DNA of 44,358 nucleotides from Nodosilinea sp. LEGE 06152. GTDB taxonomy: Bacteria; Cyanobacteriota; Cyanobacteriia; Phormidesmidales; Phormidesmidaceae. The notes under the pieces were generated by a model. It did not search any database. It saw only the letters and a list, made by a program, of their open reading frames with translations, and was not told where the DNA came from. This document shows, piece by piece, positions 8,795-17,228 of the stretch (within the stretch, counting starts at the first letter, position 1; the number at the start of each line of letters is the position of its first letter). A program made the translations under genes and the position numbers. The stretch covers positions 344,433 to 388,790 of the forward strand of contig NZ_JADEWR010000002.1 in assembly GCF_015207525.1 (NCBI RefSeq). Reading direction: 5' to 3'.

Positions 8795-10095
8795 GCTATA
8801 CCCTCTGCTTGTAGAAGTGATTCGACTTCATGAAGTCCGTTCAAAAAGACTTCTTGAAAGGCTGTAAATTCACTAGGAAGTAAAGGGCCGCTATCGGCAA
8901 TCCAGGAACCTAAATTTTTATTCGATTTTTGCGCGATCGCAATTGATATCGCTAACAGATCGTCTCTCCGATTAGTTTCACCCAAGACATCTTTAAGGTT
9001 CTTAAACGTATACTCATTAGCCTCATTGAAATTAATTTTATGCAATGCTGATCGACGAATTATACAAGGCACGCACACTCCGCACTGCTGATTCTTTCGC
9101 TTCCAATGACTGCAAGACACTGTAATATCAATAATATTCGCTAGCAGTCTTTTGTTGAGACATTCTGCTGCCATTTCGCCTTTTGTTTTGAATTGGTAGG
9201 GATTGCTAATACGACAGGGTATTTCTGCTTCATCGAATAGCTTTTGAATACATGCAATAAAATATGGATGCGTTGTTCGTGTGCTAAGAGAACCAATCCG
9301 TCTCGACGTCAATGGAGCGTTCAATGAAATAAAGCCATTTTCAGGAACAATTAATTCAACGCTTTTTTGTTGATTTACAGCCTTTATTGCAAAAGCACCA
9401 ACAGCCCCAAGTGCAAGAAAATTAAAACTCCGTGTTCGCATTGTGATGTCGGTCTTGCCATTAAATGATATCGGGTTTGCATTGACTGCAAATCGCGAGT
9501 ATCGGCCAGAAAAAAATTGAGCAATTTCTTCCTGGCGGCTCTTATCGCCTGTGTAGGAATGGCTCACCAATAATGGTGCTCTTCTTTGCTCAAAGAGATC
9601 TATAGCACCTATAGCTGAGTCTAGACCGCCTGAGAAAAGGCAAGCACAATCTAAATTCCTCAATTTCACAAGATGAAACCTGTCGCGCCGACGGTAGGGA
9701 AATGGTGGTGAATATCCGCCATTCTGGAAATTGAATTTCCAAATATCACCGCTCAAAAAATGGAGTGCTGATTGAAGCTCTCCTTTTAATGGCTGCCATC
9801 GATCAGGCTCGCACAGTGGTAGATGAATAGAAATATCCCGTGTCCATCCATCGGCAGAGTCACTGCGTAGGACAAACGTATCTGCGGCTGTTACAGCTAA
9901 AGCAATGGTTAGAAAGTCCATAACTTGAGCGGGTATTCTCACCCCGAGACGCTTGACCTTTTCAGTAACCTGATTGCCTATGACAGCGACATCGCCTCTC
10001 CCTCTTCCACTCAATCCATACATTTGTACTGGCAGCAGCTTCTCACTTGCAGGGGGTAGCAAGCTAAGGTCATGGTGAAAGACTAATAGTGTCAC
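8791..10095 (-). CDS. qatC: QatC, QueC-like ATP-dependent enzyme of the Qat defence system
   Basis: The product (434 aa) resembles the 7-cyano-7-deazaguanine synthase QueC. A PP-loop, LFSGGLDSAIG, binds ATP, and a C-terminal cluster of Cys residues (CSHW...CGVCVPC) should bind zinc. QueC converts 7-carboxy-7-deazaguanine to preQ0; in defence systems QueC-like proteins are thought to have altered substrates. An N-terminal ~170-residue extension before the PP-loop is not found in housekeeping QueC. I chose GTG at 10095 because it overlaps the qatB stop as GTGA and has GGGAGG seven bases upstream; the ATG at 10110 would place that ribosome-binding site inside the gene. Translational coupling with qatB and qatD is evident from the overlaps. 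Confidence 0.93.
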   Translation of the reverse strand: MTLLVFHHDLSLLPPASEKLLPVQMYGLSGRGRGDVAVIGNQVTEKVKRLGVRIPAQVMDFLTIALAVTAADTFVLRSDSADGWTRDISIHLPLCEPDRWQPLKGELQSALHFLSGDIWKFNFQNGGYSPPFPYRRRDRFHLVKLRNLDCACLFSGGLDSAIGAIDLFEQRRAPLLVSHSYTGDKSRQEEIAQFFSGRYSRFAVNANPISFNGKTDITMRTRSFNFLALGAVGAFAIKAVNQQKSVELIVPENGFISLNAPLTSRRIGSLSTRTTHPYFIACIQKLFDEAEIPCRISNPYQFKTKGEMAAECLNKRLLANIIDITVSCSHWKRKNQQCGVCVPCIIRRSALHKINFNEANEYTFKNLKDVLGETNRRDDLLAISIAIAQKSNKNLGSWIADSGPLLPSEFTAFQEVFLNGLHEVESLLQAEGIA

Positions 10096-10844
10096 TGGTA
10101 GTCCTCCCATTCCTTCCAGGCGTCAATAATGGCCTGCCGCTCAATCTGAACCATTTGCTGCCGGGAAAGTGACCTAATGTTGCCAGCGAGCCTCGGGGCC
10201 ATATGCTTATCAACTACTACTTTTATCAATTCGCGTAATTCTATTTCTGCACGAATTGCTTGAATCGGAGTGTCAGCTTTATTCCAGGCTTTACCAGCAT
10301 TATGTACTATCTGCAGGAAAATACTTTCTGCTAGATAGCCAATCATTGTATTGACGATCACATCATCGGTGATGGACGCAGGATCGAATGTTTCCACTCC
10401 ATCCAGAGCTTCCGCTAGGGCGTGATTTATTGCGGCACGAATTTTTTCGGAATCCCCATCTACTGGAGTTAATGCCTGAGCAATGGTAGAGATTGCTAAT
10501 TCACAGGGAAGACCTGTCAGGTTCCTGAGATCAACGGTGCGTTCGCCTGGTTCAGCAGGTGCGCCACTTAATGTGCCGTAAAGTCCGCCGCCAGCCCGTG
10601 AGACACTACCCATGCGCCTAGCAGCACTTCCGCTACCACCAGTTGCTTCGCGGGCATAGTGACCTAGGGCGTGCTGCAAATCGTTGCGGTTGCCACTGGA
10701 CACAAAGCTGCCCATGGCTTGTCTAAAAGGTTTAAATCTCGCGTCTTGCGGTGCAGGTACAGGTTGTCCTGGTTGGTCATCTGCCCAAGGTGGCACTAAA
10801 GGAGATCTGCCACCTGGACCTGTGCTTGATTGTGACGTTCCCAC
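10092..10844 (-). CDS. qatB: QatB, scaffold-like protein of the Qat defence system
   Basis: The 250-aa protein is recognised from its N-terminus, where a Gly/Ser-rich opening (MGTSQSSTGPGG) is followed by SPLVPPWAD, and by the ATGGSGSAARRMG and GGGLYG segments typical of QatB. It has no enzymatic motif. The C-terminal half is helical. The start is GTG, overlapping the last base of the qatA stop (TAGTG). Met1 is followed by Gly, so the mature N-terminus is probably Gly2. QatB lies between the ATPase and the QueC-like gene in every Qat operon I know. Its biochemical role is not settled, and a role as substrate of QatC is discussed under findings. Confidence 0.9.
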   Translation of the reverse strand: MGTSQSSTGPGGRSPLVPPWADDQPGQPVPAPQDARFKPFRQAMGSFVSSGNRNDLQHALGHYAREATGGSGSAARRMGSVSRAGGGLYGTLSGAPAEPGERTVDLRNLTGLPCELAISTIAQALTPVDGDSEKIRAAINHALAEALDGVETFDPASITDDVIVNTMIGYLAESIFLQIVHNAGKAWNKADTPIQAIRAEIELRELIKVVVDKHMAPRLAGNIRSLSRQQMVQIERQAIIDAWKEWEDYQ

Positions 10845-12631
10845 TAACTACCCTCACTGAACCATCTTTCATCCTTTAGTGACGTTTTCATCCACGCTGG
10901 CGGCTTATTACCTGACTCCAGTTCACCAAGATATCGAACAAATATTTTGGCTGTCTCGGGTGAGTGCCTTGCCAAAAGACAAGCCCCAGCAAAACCTTTT
11001 GGCTTGCGTGACCAGTCGGAGACTTTCCTTAAGTGGGTAATTACGCCCTCCATAACCGGTATCTGCTCTTCCAATGGCAAGGTGCCAAGGACATCTCCTG
11101 CTGTTGGTGAGCTGGTATTCTCAGTATTCACGAGTACGCTAAGAACTTCACTTCCTACAGGAGACAGTCCAACTACATAAGCACCAATGGGCATGGTTTC
11201 TCGGCACAAGTAGATGGCGGCTCGCAAGTCTACCTCACTCAACTTTGGTTCGAGCTGAGCCCACTCAGCGATAAAGGCTTCTGTAGTCGGATTAGCAATC
11301 CACGTCTTGGGAACGTCACTTGGAATTTTACCACCCTCTTCTTCGAGCTGTTTAAGTATGGTAGGCTTGCCCTGTTCAGCGTCTACTAGACGATAAAAAT
11401 CTGCGGTTGCACTTGCGCCTACACATCGCTCAAAGATTACGAGCTTTGTGATGATTGCTTCTTCTAAGGGCATAGAACGGCGACGAGCAATTTGAGAACG
11501 CATTTTTACGACGTTCAGTAGACGTTTTACAATCCTTGGATTCCCATGGATGATTGGAGAGTTAGCTAGCAGCGGGGCTATCCGGTCTGCACGGGCGAAT
11601 GCCTGAGCTAGATCCCCCTCCTCTGACTCGCCAGTCAACCTTAAGGCATCCTGCCGTGAGATAGGGGAATTTTTCCACGACTGTTGTAGGTCTTTCTCAA
11701 GTCCATCGCGGAGGGATTTCAGTCTTTCCTTAGCAAGACCATGGTCTATAGCGAAGAGCATGAACAAGTAAGAACGAACTTCTCGTAATCCTGCTTTAGG
11801 TACTCGGATGGGAACCTGAATCAGCTTGTCCAAATAATCAATTTGGTGTCTATCAGATGCTCCCTTAAAGTGATCGGCTACGGTTGAGCGTATCATTTCC
11901 TCGTCAGCCGCGATGATGAACGCGGTGTTATCTAGGAACAAGAACAACCTTATGGCTTCAAGAGTATGAATGGTGTTAGTGGGTAAGCACCGATCAAGGT
12001 TGTCGATAATCACTACTAAAGGTCTGCCAAGCTCTTTAAGAATCTCACTGTATTCTTTTCGAAAGTCATCGATCTGCTGAGGGGGACTCTTTTTGTCCGT
12101 GGCGCTTAACAAACCTCCCACCTGTTCTTTTGCTTCGTTGGCAATATTGCCAAGATTTTTATATTCGTCTTGGGTCTGAATCCCATCAGATGCATCGCCA
12201 ATTGCAGCAACGCCACGAGCCAAAAGACCACCGGTCGGAATACCAGCAAGAAAGGCCGCACCTTCAGCCAGCAGAGCCATTGCTCTAAATCCGTTCACGC
12301 GAGCGAGGAGACTGCGGGCCTTTTTGAATACGGGTTCATTTCCTGCAGCAGTTTTGGTCAATGCCGTTGCGATAGCCTCTAGCATCGCGGCTCGGACATC
12401 GTCATATCCCTGGTACAACCAGACATCGAACCTAATGACGATCCAGCTTTCTTCGTCCTTTGCTAAGCGATGTTCTATCAAGTTCAAAAGGGAGGACTTA
12501 CCTGCACCCCAGTTGCCGAACACTCCTATTGAAACTGGCAACATGCCGTCTGAAGTAAGAATATCGACTGCTAGCTGGGAGACTTCGTCGAAATTAAGGT
12601 AATCTACTTCGGTTTCCTTATCTGACCACAA
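10844..12631 (-). CDS. qatA: QatA, KAP-family P-loop NTPase of the Qat defence system
   Basis: The 595-aa protein is a KAP-type STAND/AAA-related NTPase: Walker A GNWGAGKSS (residues ~39-47), Walker B VVIIDNLDRC (~203-212), and the typical WSDKETEVDYLNF opening. A Gly/Ala-rich hydrophobic segment between the Walker motifs (around ALLAEGAAFLAGIPTGGLLARG) matches the membrane-associated insertion often seen in KAP proteins. The start is TTG, supported by GGGAG eight bases upstream. As first gene of qatABCD it probably senses infection and drives the system; the sensing role is inferred from the family. The predicted operon promoter lies in 12632-12909. Confidence 0.94.
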   Translation of the reverse strand: MWSDKETEVDYLNFDEVSQLAVDILTSDGMLPVSIGVFGNWGAGKSSLLNLIEHRLAKDEESWIVIRFDVWLYQGYDDVRAAMLEAIATALTKTAAGNEPVFKKARSLLARVNGFRAMALLAEGAAFLAGIPTGGLLARGVAAIGDASDGIQTQDEYKNLGNIANEAKEQVGGLLSATDKKSPPQQIDDFRKEYSEILKELGRPLVVIIDNLDRCLPTNTIHTLEAIRLFLFLDNTAFIIAADEEMIRSTVADHFKGASDRHQIDYLDKLIQVPIRVPKAGLREVRSYLFMLFAIDHGLAKERLKSLRDGLEKDLQQSWKNSPISRQDALRLTGESEEGDLAQAFARADRIAPLLANSPIIHGNPRIVKRLLNVVKMRSQIARRRSMPLEEAIITKLVIFERCVGASATADFYRLVDAEQGKPTILKQLEEEGGKIPSDVPKTWIANPTTEAFIAEWAQLEPKLSEVDLRAAIYLCRETMPIGAYVVGLSPVGSEVLSVLVNTENTSSPTAGDVLGTLPLEEQIPVMEGVITHLRKVSDWSRKPKGFAGACLLARHSPETAKIFVRYLGELESGNKPPAWMKTSLKDERWFSEGS

Positions 12632-12909
12632 AGCTATTTCTCCCTGTAATGATTTGCTCTATGTCTCTATATAGTCAGTGAGAAGTATTCCACCTAATAT
12701 ATTGTTGTTTGCTTAGTCTGCAAACTCCGCCGTCACCAACTCACTCTCTAACTGAAGCTGCTCAACCGATGACATGCTCTGCTGAAGCGCTTCCGGCAGC
12801 GCATTCCCATCTCATATGTCGCTACCCTGATGGCTGACTTATACCCCATAGCGTGTAATGGACAAGCGACTGCTTCCGAGGTCGGCAGAGCTTAATTCAA
12901 TGGAAAGCA
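12632..12909. other. Upstream region of qatA with a short coding remnant
   Basis: The 278 bases should contain the qat promoter on the minus strand. Around 12719-12805 the minus strand also reads a short open stretch ending in EQLQLESELVTAEFAD and a stop, with a stop codon shortly before it and no plausible start of useful length. This looks like the tail of a lost gene rather than a working one. Confidence 0.35.
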
Positions 12910-13377
12910 CTATAGCAGCCCTGCATAAGCGTTCCCACACTCTGGGCAAAACTTTGCTCTCAGCAGCACCGGCTCCCCGCAACACTTGCATGCACAGGTA
13001 AGTCCCTCTCCGCACCGCAGACAGAACTTGGCATCAGCAAAACCCCACCTGCTATCGGGCGAAGTACCAGGTGTCCAGCACCTGAGGCAGACCTTGTTGG
13101 AGTGCGGTGCCTCGACTGAAATCCCCAAACCGGCAGCCCGAAGATATTCAACCGGCACGGCAAGTGCGGTGGCGATTCGCTCGACAACCTGCCCTTTTAG
13201 TTTCTGCCCCTTCACGGTGCCATTTTCCAAGCGAAGAATGGTGGTGAGGTGCACTTGTGCACGGCGAGAAAGCTCGGTTTTGTTCATGCGCCGGGCTTTG
13301 CGCACTCGCTCCACATATGCCCCGAGGGTTTCCCTTTGAGGAGGAGTAAGCGTGGTGGTAGTTGTGGGTACTGCCAT
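12910..13377 (-). CDS. Xre-type HTH regulator with C-terminal double zinc ribbon
   Basis: The 155-aa protein has an N-terminal Xre helix-turn-helix (residues ~18-75; RMNKTELSRRAQVHLTTILRLENG) and a Cys-rich C-terminal part with CLRC, CLRC, CACKCCG and CPECG pairs, enough for two zinc ribbons. The combination suggests a DNA-binding regulator with a metal-stabilised or metal-sensing output domain. It starts at an ATG only 89 bases from the divergent tyrosine recombinase gene, so it is a reasonable candidate for the excision/integration regulator of the island. That role is inferred from position. No palindrome in the short gap stood out. Confidence 0.85.
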   Translation of the reverse strand: MAVPTTTTTLTPPQRETLGAYVERVRKARRMNKTELSRRAQVHLTTILRLENGTVKGQKLKGQVVERIATALAVPVEYLRAAGLGISVEAPHSNKVCLRCWTPGTSPDSRWGFADAKFCLRCGEGLTCACKCCGEPVLLRAKFCPECGNAYAGLL

Positions 13378-13466
13378 GGGGGAGTCTCACCGCCGATGTG
13401 GAGGAATTGCGCTTTCTACATCGCTCTACATACGGCATACTCACTCCACCATCAAGGGGGATGTTT

Positions 13467-14381
13467 ATGGCCACACCTCGCACCGTGGCGCGGGTCGCAC
13501 GTGAGCTGCTTGATAGCCCCGATCTTTGTCCACGGACTAGGAAGCTCTATGAGGGAATCCTTGCAGGGCTTGTGGCGCAGTGCGGCAGCATCTGGATAGG
13601 ACAGGTCACTCGCGAGCAGGTTGAAACATACCTGAAGAGCCTAACCCGCTTAGGCGTGCGCACCCATCACCTCCACCAGACGGTGATTCACCGGTTGTTT
13701 AGTTTTGCCATCGAGCGAGATTTCTCAGAGAAAAACCCGGTCATGCTTATCAATCGCCGTAAGCCCGATCCAACCAAGGGCGAACACCGAAGTGACGAGG
13801 CAGTAAAGTACCTCACCCAAGCGCAGCTTAAGACCCTCATACGTGCTGCAAGCACAAACCCTCGACTCTCCGCTCTCCTATGGATCCTCTATGAAAGTGG
13901 TGCTCGAATCGCAGAAATACTCGCATTAAAGCTCAAAGACGTAGACCTGGCGGAGCGCCAATTTGATGTGATTGGCAAAGGTAACAAAAAGCGGTTGTGC
14001 TTTTACGGCAAACGGGCAGCCAGTGCACTCAAAGGTTACATTGAGCGCGATCGCCACAGCCCATCCCCTGCGCTATTCACAGAACGACTCACGCGATCGT
14101 GCCAGGTGCGCCCCCTCTCCTACGCCACCGCTTACCGAGACTTGAGAGAAGCAATCGACCAATACGAGTCACTCAAAGGCACCCGCTTCCACGACCTACG
14201 CCACACCTTTGCTACCGAGCGAGCCCAGATAGTCCCATTGGAAATCTTACGGGCGCTCCTTGGGCACGAGAAGATTCAGACGACGCTTATCTACCAAAAA
14301 ATCACCTCGCGAGTGGCGAGGGAGAGCGCCGAGGAGGCGCTTCAAAAAATAGCGAAATCATGGAGCGGTACCGCTGCCTAA
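13467..14381 (+). CDS. Tyrosine recombinase/integrase, XerC/D-like, intact
   Basis: The 304-aa protein has an N-terminal SAM-like core-binding domain (residues ~1-95) and a complete catalytic domain: Arg147 in ESGARIAEIL, Lys in the GKGNKKR hairpin, HDLRH with His242 and Arg245, LLGHEK with His267, and nucleophile Tyr276 in TLIYQK. I start at ATG 13467 because AAGGGGG lies six bases upstream; frame-consistent codons from 13362 would add residues encoded antisense to the HTH gene. As the only intact site-specific recombinase in the window it is a candidate for moving the island, although XerC-like enzymes are not usually the tRNA-targeting type and the gene is 6.8 kb from the attachment scar. 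Confidence 0.92.
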   Translation: MATPRTVARVARELLDSPDLCPRTRKLYEGILAGLVAQCGSIWIGQVTREQVETYLKSLTRLGVRTHHLHQTVIHRLFSFAIERDFSEKNPVMLINRRKPDPTKGEHRSDEAVKYLTQAQLKTLIRAASTNPRLSALLWILYESGARIAEILALKLKDVDLAERQFDVIGKGNKKRLCFYGKRAASALKGYIERDRHSPSPALFTERLTRSCQVRPLSYATAYRDLREAIDQYESLKGTRFHDLRHTFATERAQIVPLEILRALLGHEKIQTTLIYQKITSRVARESAEEALQKIAKSWSGTAA

Positions 14382-14400
14382 TGTTGCGTTATTGAGAAGG

Positions 14401-14434
14401 CTTGCACGGACCGCAAGACTATGGCCAATAGTCT
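14401..14434. terminator. Two tandem hairpins between convergent genes
   Basis: CTTGC (14401-14405) pairs with GCAAG (14413-14417), and AGACTAT (14416-14422) pairs with ATAGTCT (14428-14434) around a five-base loop. They lie in the 95-base gap between the convergent recombinase and membrane-protein genes, a natural place for bidirectional termination. There is no long T-run, so the call is tentative. Confidence 0.4.
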
Positions 14435-14476
14435 ACAAAATAGGGACGAGGTAGGTGCGTCGCCTGCTACAAGCTA

Positions 14477-15097
14477 TCACCGTCCATACTCCGTAATGAC
14501 CTGCTCCAAAGTTGATTCCACTCGCTTTGGAAATCCCACTCCGTGCTTCTTCTCATCGGCAAGGTAGACAAGGCACCGCCGTTCATCCGAGGGAATAATC
14601 GCAGCGTATTTATCGAGCCATTGGTTGAGGTGTAGGTCGAGCTGATGGAGATCCTCGGCGAAGTCACGTCGGGCCTGAGTGCTGGTGCTACTGCTATGAA
14701 GAAATTGGCCGTTAGCATCGATCCACCGTTGCATGTCCTCATTCACTCTGTGGAGCGAGTTCATAGTGGTGCTCCGCAAAATAGCGTGTAGCTCGCGCTC
14801 CTCCTTCTCCATATGTTGGAACGCATCCGTAAACGCATTGTCGTAGCCAATGCCACGAGGAACGCTATTTTCTCCAAGCCGTAGGCGCAGGAGCTTGAGA
14901 AGCCGTTTAGCTTGATAGTTTTGACTACGGAAGATGCTGCCTGCCTCACGGAGAAGGTTTCTCAACGACTCAAGTTCGCGTAACTCATGCTGCCCAGCTG
15001 ATCGACGGGCTTGCCACTCATCCCAACCATACTTTGCAAGAAACCCGAGCATTCCTGCAATCGCTGCAACCAGAGCTTCACTTAACCAATCGGGCAT
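14477..15097 (-). CDS. Unknown protein with N-terminal membrane anchor and helical body
   Basis: I do not recognise the family. The 206 residues start with one hydrophobic segment (LVAAIAGMLGFLAKYGW, residues ~9-25), followed by a basic stretch (WQARR) and a long charged alpha-helical region rich in Leu, Glu and Arg, as in small DUF4760-like membrane proteins. It is probably anchored in the inner membrane with its body in the cytoplasm. The start ATG is preceded by AGAAGG. The gene is convergent with the recombinase and sits among island orphans. Another singly anchored helical protein of similar size lies at 17229-17810. Confidence 0.7.
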   Translation of the reverse strand: MPDWLSEALVAAIAGMLGFLAKYGWDEWQARRSAGQHELRELESLRNLLREAGSIFRSQNYQAKRLLKLLRLRLGENSVPRGIGYDNAFTDAFQHMEKEERELHAILRSTTMNSLHRVNEDMQRWIDANGQFLHSSSTSTQARRDFAEDLHQLDLHLNQWLDKYAAIIPSDERRCLVYLADEKKHGVGFPKRVESTLEQVITEYGR

Positions 15098-15231
15098 ACC
15101 CGCACCTTCTGCCTGTGTAAGCAGTTATTGTAGAAGCTCTGTTCTTGAGAGAAGCACGAATCAATACACTTGGCAGCCCTAGGACTTTCTAATCATTCAA
15201 CGATAGGATTTCAGGTACAGAGTCAAAAATC

Positions 15232-15279
15232 ATGCAGGGCTAGAATCCAAAAACCTTTTGGCTCGGCCACGCCCTGCAT
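15232..15279. terminator. Nested hairpin downstream of the DUF6876 gene
   Basis: ATGCAGGGC (15232-15240) is the perfect complement of GCCCTGCAT (15271-15279). Inside the loop, CCAAAA (15247-15252) pairs with TTTTGG (15256-15261). The structure lies 28 bases beyond the stop of the minus-strand DUF6876 gene, so a terminator is the simplest reading. The same GCCCTGCAT word recurs on the other side of that gene, near 15769. Confidence 0.4.
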
Positions 15280-15306
15280 TGTGTTTATGATCCTAATGAA
15301 CCTCAT

Positions 15307-15690
15307 CTAGTACTCAGAAGGCAGTAAAATCACGCCGTCCTGGCAATAGAGGGTGATTGAATTGAGCGGAAAGTCAGTGAACGGAATGTCCAATGTAATT
15401 GCCACATCATCTGAATCGCGCTCACAGATAAGCACCGCCGATCTATCGGTATTGACGGTCAGCCTCCAGAATTGAATTTGCTGGAGCATCGCATCATGGA
15501 GAATGCGAGGGTCAAACTGATAAACCGCGATTAGATCAATCAGCCAGAATGCATTTCCTCGCTCAGCTAGGTACAGGACTCCATCGGTGAGCAACACCCC
15601 CAAAGGGTGGGCGTACCATTGTGACGTACCTGTAAACTGTCGAAGATCACTTTCGGTGAACCGATACTCACTACCTTCTTCTTGGGGCAT
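15307..15690 (-). CDS. DUF6876 family protein
   Basis: The 127-aa protein matches the DUF6876 pattern: an FTGTSQWYAHPLG opening, then LLTDGVLYLAERGNAFWLIDLIAVYQ, and a C-terminal beta-hairpin ending in DGVILLPSEY. It is a small cytoplasmic protein of unknown function often found on plasmids, phages and islands. The ATG is preceded by GGAGGAG at a nine-base spacing, a strong ribosome-binding site. It stands alone on the minus strand with 266 bases upstream. The family name is from memory of the motif; the function is unknown. Confidence 0.75.
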   Translation of the reverse strand: MPQEEGSEYRFTESDLRQFTGTSQWYAHPLGVLLTDGVLYLAERGNAFWLIDLIAVYQFDPRILHDAMLQQIQFWRLTVNTDRSAVLICERDSDDVAITLDIPFTDFPLNSITLYCQDGVILLPSEY

Positions 15691-15956
15691 GGAAACTATC
15701 TCCTCCGTAGATAACAGTGTCCACAGAGGGCATGGAGAACCTTTGGTTCTAAACCATTGGCACTTTGCCCTGCATGGTTTCTATTCCATGCACAAGCACC
15801 GTCTACCCATAGCTATTTACTATGGAGCCTATGGAAAAAATCTGTGAGTCTTCAAGATAAAATTTTACTCTCGGCAAAAATACTAGCCCTTTCAAATCAT
15901 ACAGAGGTTTAATTTGAAAGGTTCTTACAGAGTGGGTAGCCAGGAGCTACTGCGTA
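15691..15956. other. Intergenic region upstream of the DUF6876 gene
   Basis: No gene is seen. The region must hold the DUF6876 promoter. Short inverted repeats occur, for example CCATAG and CTATGG around 15807-15825, and a copy of GCCCTGCAT near 15769 matches the arm of the hairpin on the other side of the gene. Confidence 0.4.
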
Positions 15957-17033
15957 TTATTCAGGTAATGTTTCTGCTCCGTCTTCTTCTTTCTTCTCTT
16001 CAAATCGTGCGGCCACCGCTTCTAGCTCATTCTGGAGTTGTTTGACGGAGGGAAGCTCTCGGCTCACTGTTTCTGGGAGTGTGTCGGTAAGGGCGTATGT
16101 AGAGACTCCAATTGGTTTGGTCATTCCCTGGAGCGCATAGTGGACAACTGCCTGCCTATGCGAGCGGCAAAGGATGATGCCGATAGTTGGATTATCATTC
16201 GGGTGGCGGAAGGTGCCATCAATAACGTTTACATAGAAGTTGAGTTTTCCTGAATGCTCCGGTTGAAACTCTGTTGTTTTTAGTTCTATTACGACGTAGC
16301 AACGGAGGCGCACATGGTAGAAAAGAAGGTCAATTAAAAATTCATCTCCTTCTACTTCGATGCGATACTGACGCCCCATAAAAGCAAAGCCGACTCCAAG
16401 TTCGAGAAGGAATTTTTGTATATGATTAACGAGGGCTTTTTCTAGATCTCGCTCGGCAGCTTTCTCTTGAAGACCTAGAAATTCAAGATTGTATTCCGAC
16501 TTCAGTAAACTTTGTGCGAGGTCAGAGTGTGAAGGTGGAAGCGTTTCGGAGAAATTGGTAATTGCTCCTCCCTGGCGAGCAAAAAGATTACTCTCAATCT
16601 GGTGGATTAAAACGTTTCTGCTCCACCCGTTCTCAATCGTCTTTTGGATGTACCAGACTTGTTGCTTATGGTCCTTGACCTTGTCGAGAATGGTGCAGTT
16701 ATGGAACCAGGGGATTTGTGCAGCAAGCTGCTGCACAATTGCTTCATCGGGGTAGTTCTCCGCAAATGAGCGCATATATTTGAGATTTCTGGGAGACAAT
16801 CCTTTCATCTCTGGGAATTCAAGTTTCAGGTCGAGTGCTAGTCGCTCGATGACCTTGCTCCCCCACCCTTGCCCTTTCTGACGATCCAGAATCTCTTGCC
16901 CAATATGGTGATAAAGGAGAACAAGCTCCTTATTGACGGCTAGAGCGGCTTTAATCTGTCCCTGGCGAATCCGCTGCTTGAGGCCCGTTAGAAAAGCTTC
17001 ATACCCTTCAATGACCAGATCAGTTTCGCTCAC
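15957..17033 (-). CDS. DUF1016/YhcG-type PDDEXK nuclease domain protein
   Basis: The 358-aa protein has the two-part YhcG layout: an N-terminal DUF1016 helical domain (residues ~10-165, including YHHIGQEIL and GLSPRNLKYMRSFAENYP) and a C-terminal PD-(D/E)XK nuclease (~185-335). The active site is clear, with Asp235 in FLIDLLFYH and Glu250-X-Lys252 in VVIELKTTEF, followed by a helix containing GKLNFYVNVID. The residues needed for metal-dependent DNA cleavage are therefore present. Members are common in defence islands and near type I R-M genes; their physiological target is not well known. The start is GTG. It is divergent from the membrane protein at 17229. The last ~20 residues are Glu-rich. 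Confidence 0.92.
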   Translation of the reverse strand: MSETDLVIEGYEAFLTGLKQRIRQGQIKAALAVNKELVLLYHHIGQEILDRQKGQGWGSKVIERLALDLKLEFPEMKGLSPRNLKYMRSFAENYPDEAIVQQLAAQIPWFHNCTILDKVKDHKQQVWYIQKTIENGWSRNVLIHQIESNLFARQGGAITNFSETLPPSHSDLAQSLLKSEYNLEFLGLQEKAAERDLEKALVNHIQKFLLELGVGFAFMGRQYRIEVEGDEFLIDLLFYHVRLRCYVVIELKTTEFQPEHSGKLNFYVNVIDGTFRHPNDNPTIGIILCRSHRQAVVHYALQGMTKPIGVSTYALTDTLPETVSRELPSVKQLQNELEAVAARFEEKKEEDGAETLPE

Positions 17034-17228
17034 GGTCTCGTTCCCTGGTTATCACTTTTCAGTCTTCTTCTCTCTTAACGGTGTTGGAGCAATATGCCAA
17101 TCTTTTGTAGCGCATTCCCACCTCGCCCCCCTCCTTGGCAGGTGGTCGATTTTTGTTGACGGCAAATTCCTATACTTTACTCTTGAAGGCCTAAAACGCT
17201 CTATTACCAACCAACCAGCGCGAGTGGC

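Noticed and set aside
13148..13599. Overlapping open frames around the zinc-ribbon HTH and integrase starts
   Set aside because: They are antisense or out-of-frame to two well-supported genes and show no protein-like features.
15232..15279. Possible integron attC site
   Set aside because: The GTTRRRY and RYYYAAC core sites are absent and there is no array of such hairpins; a terminator is simpler.
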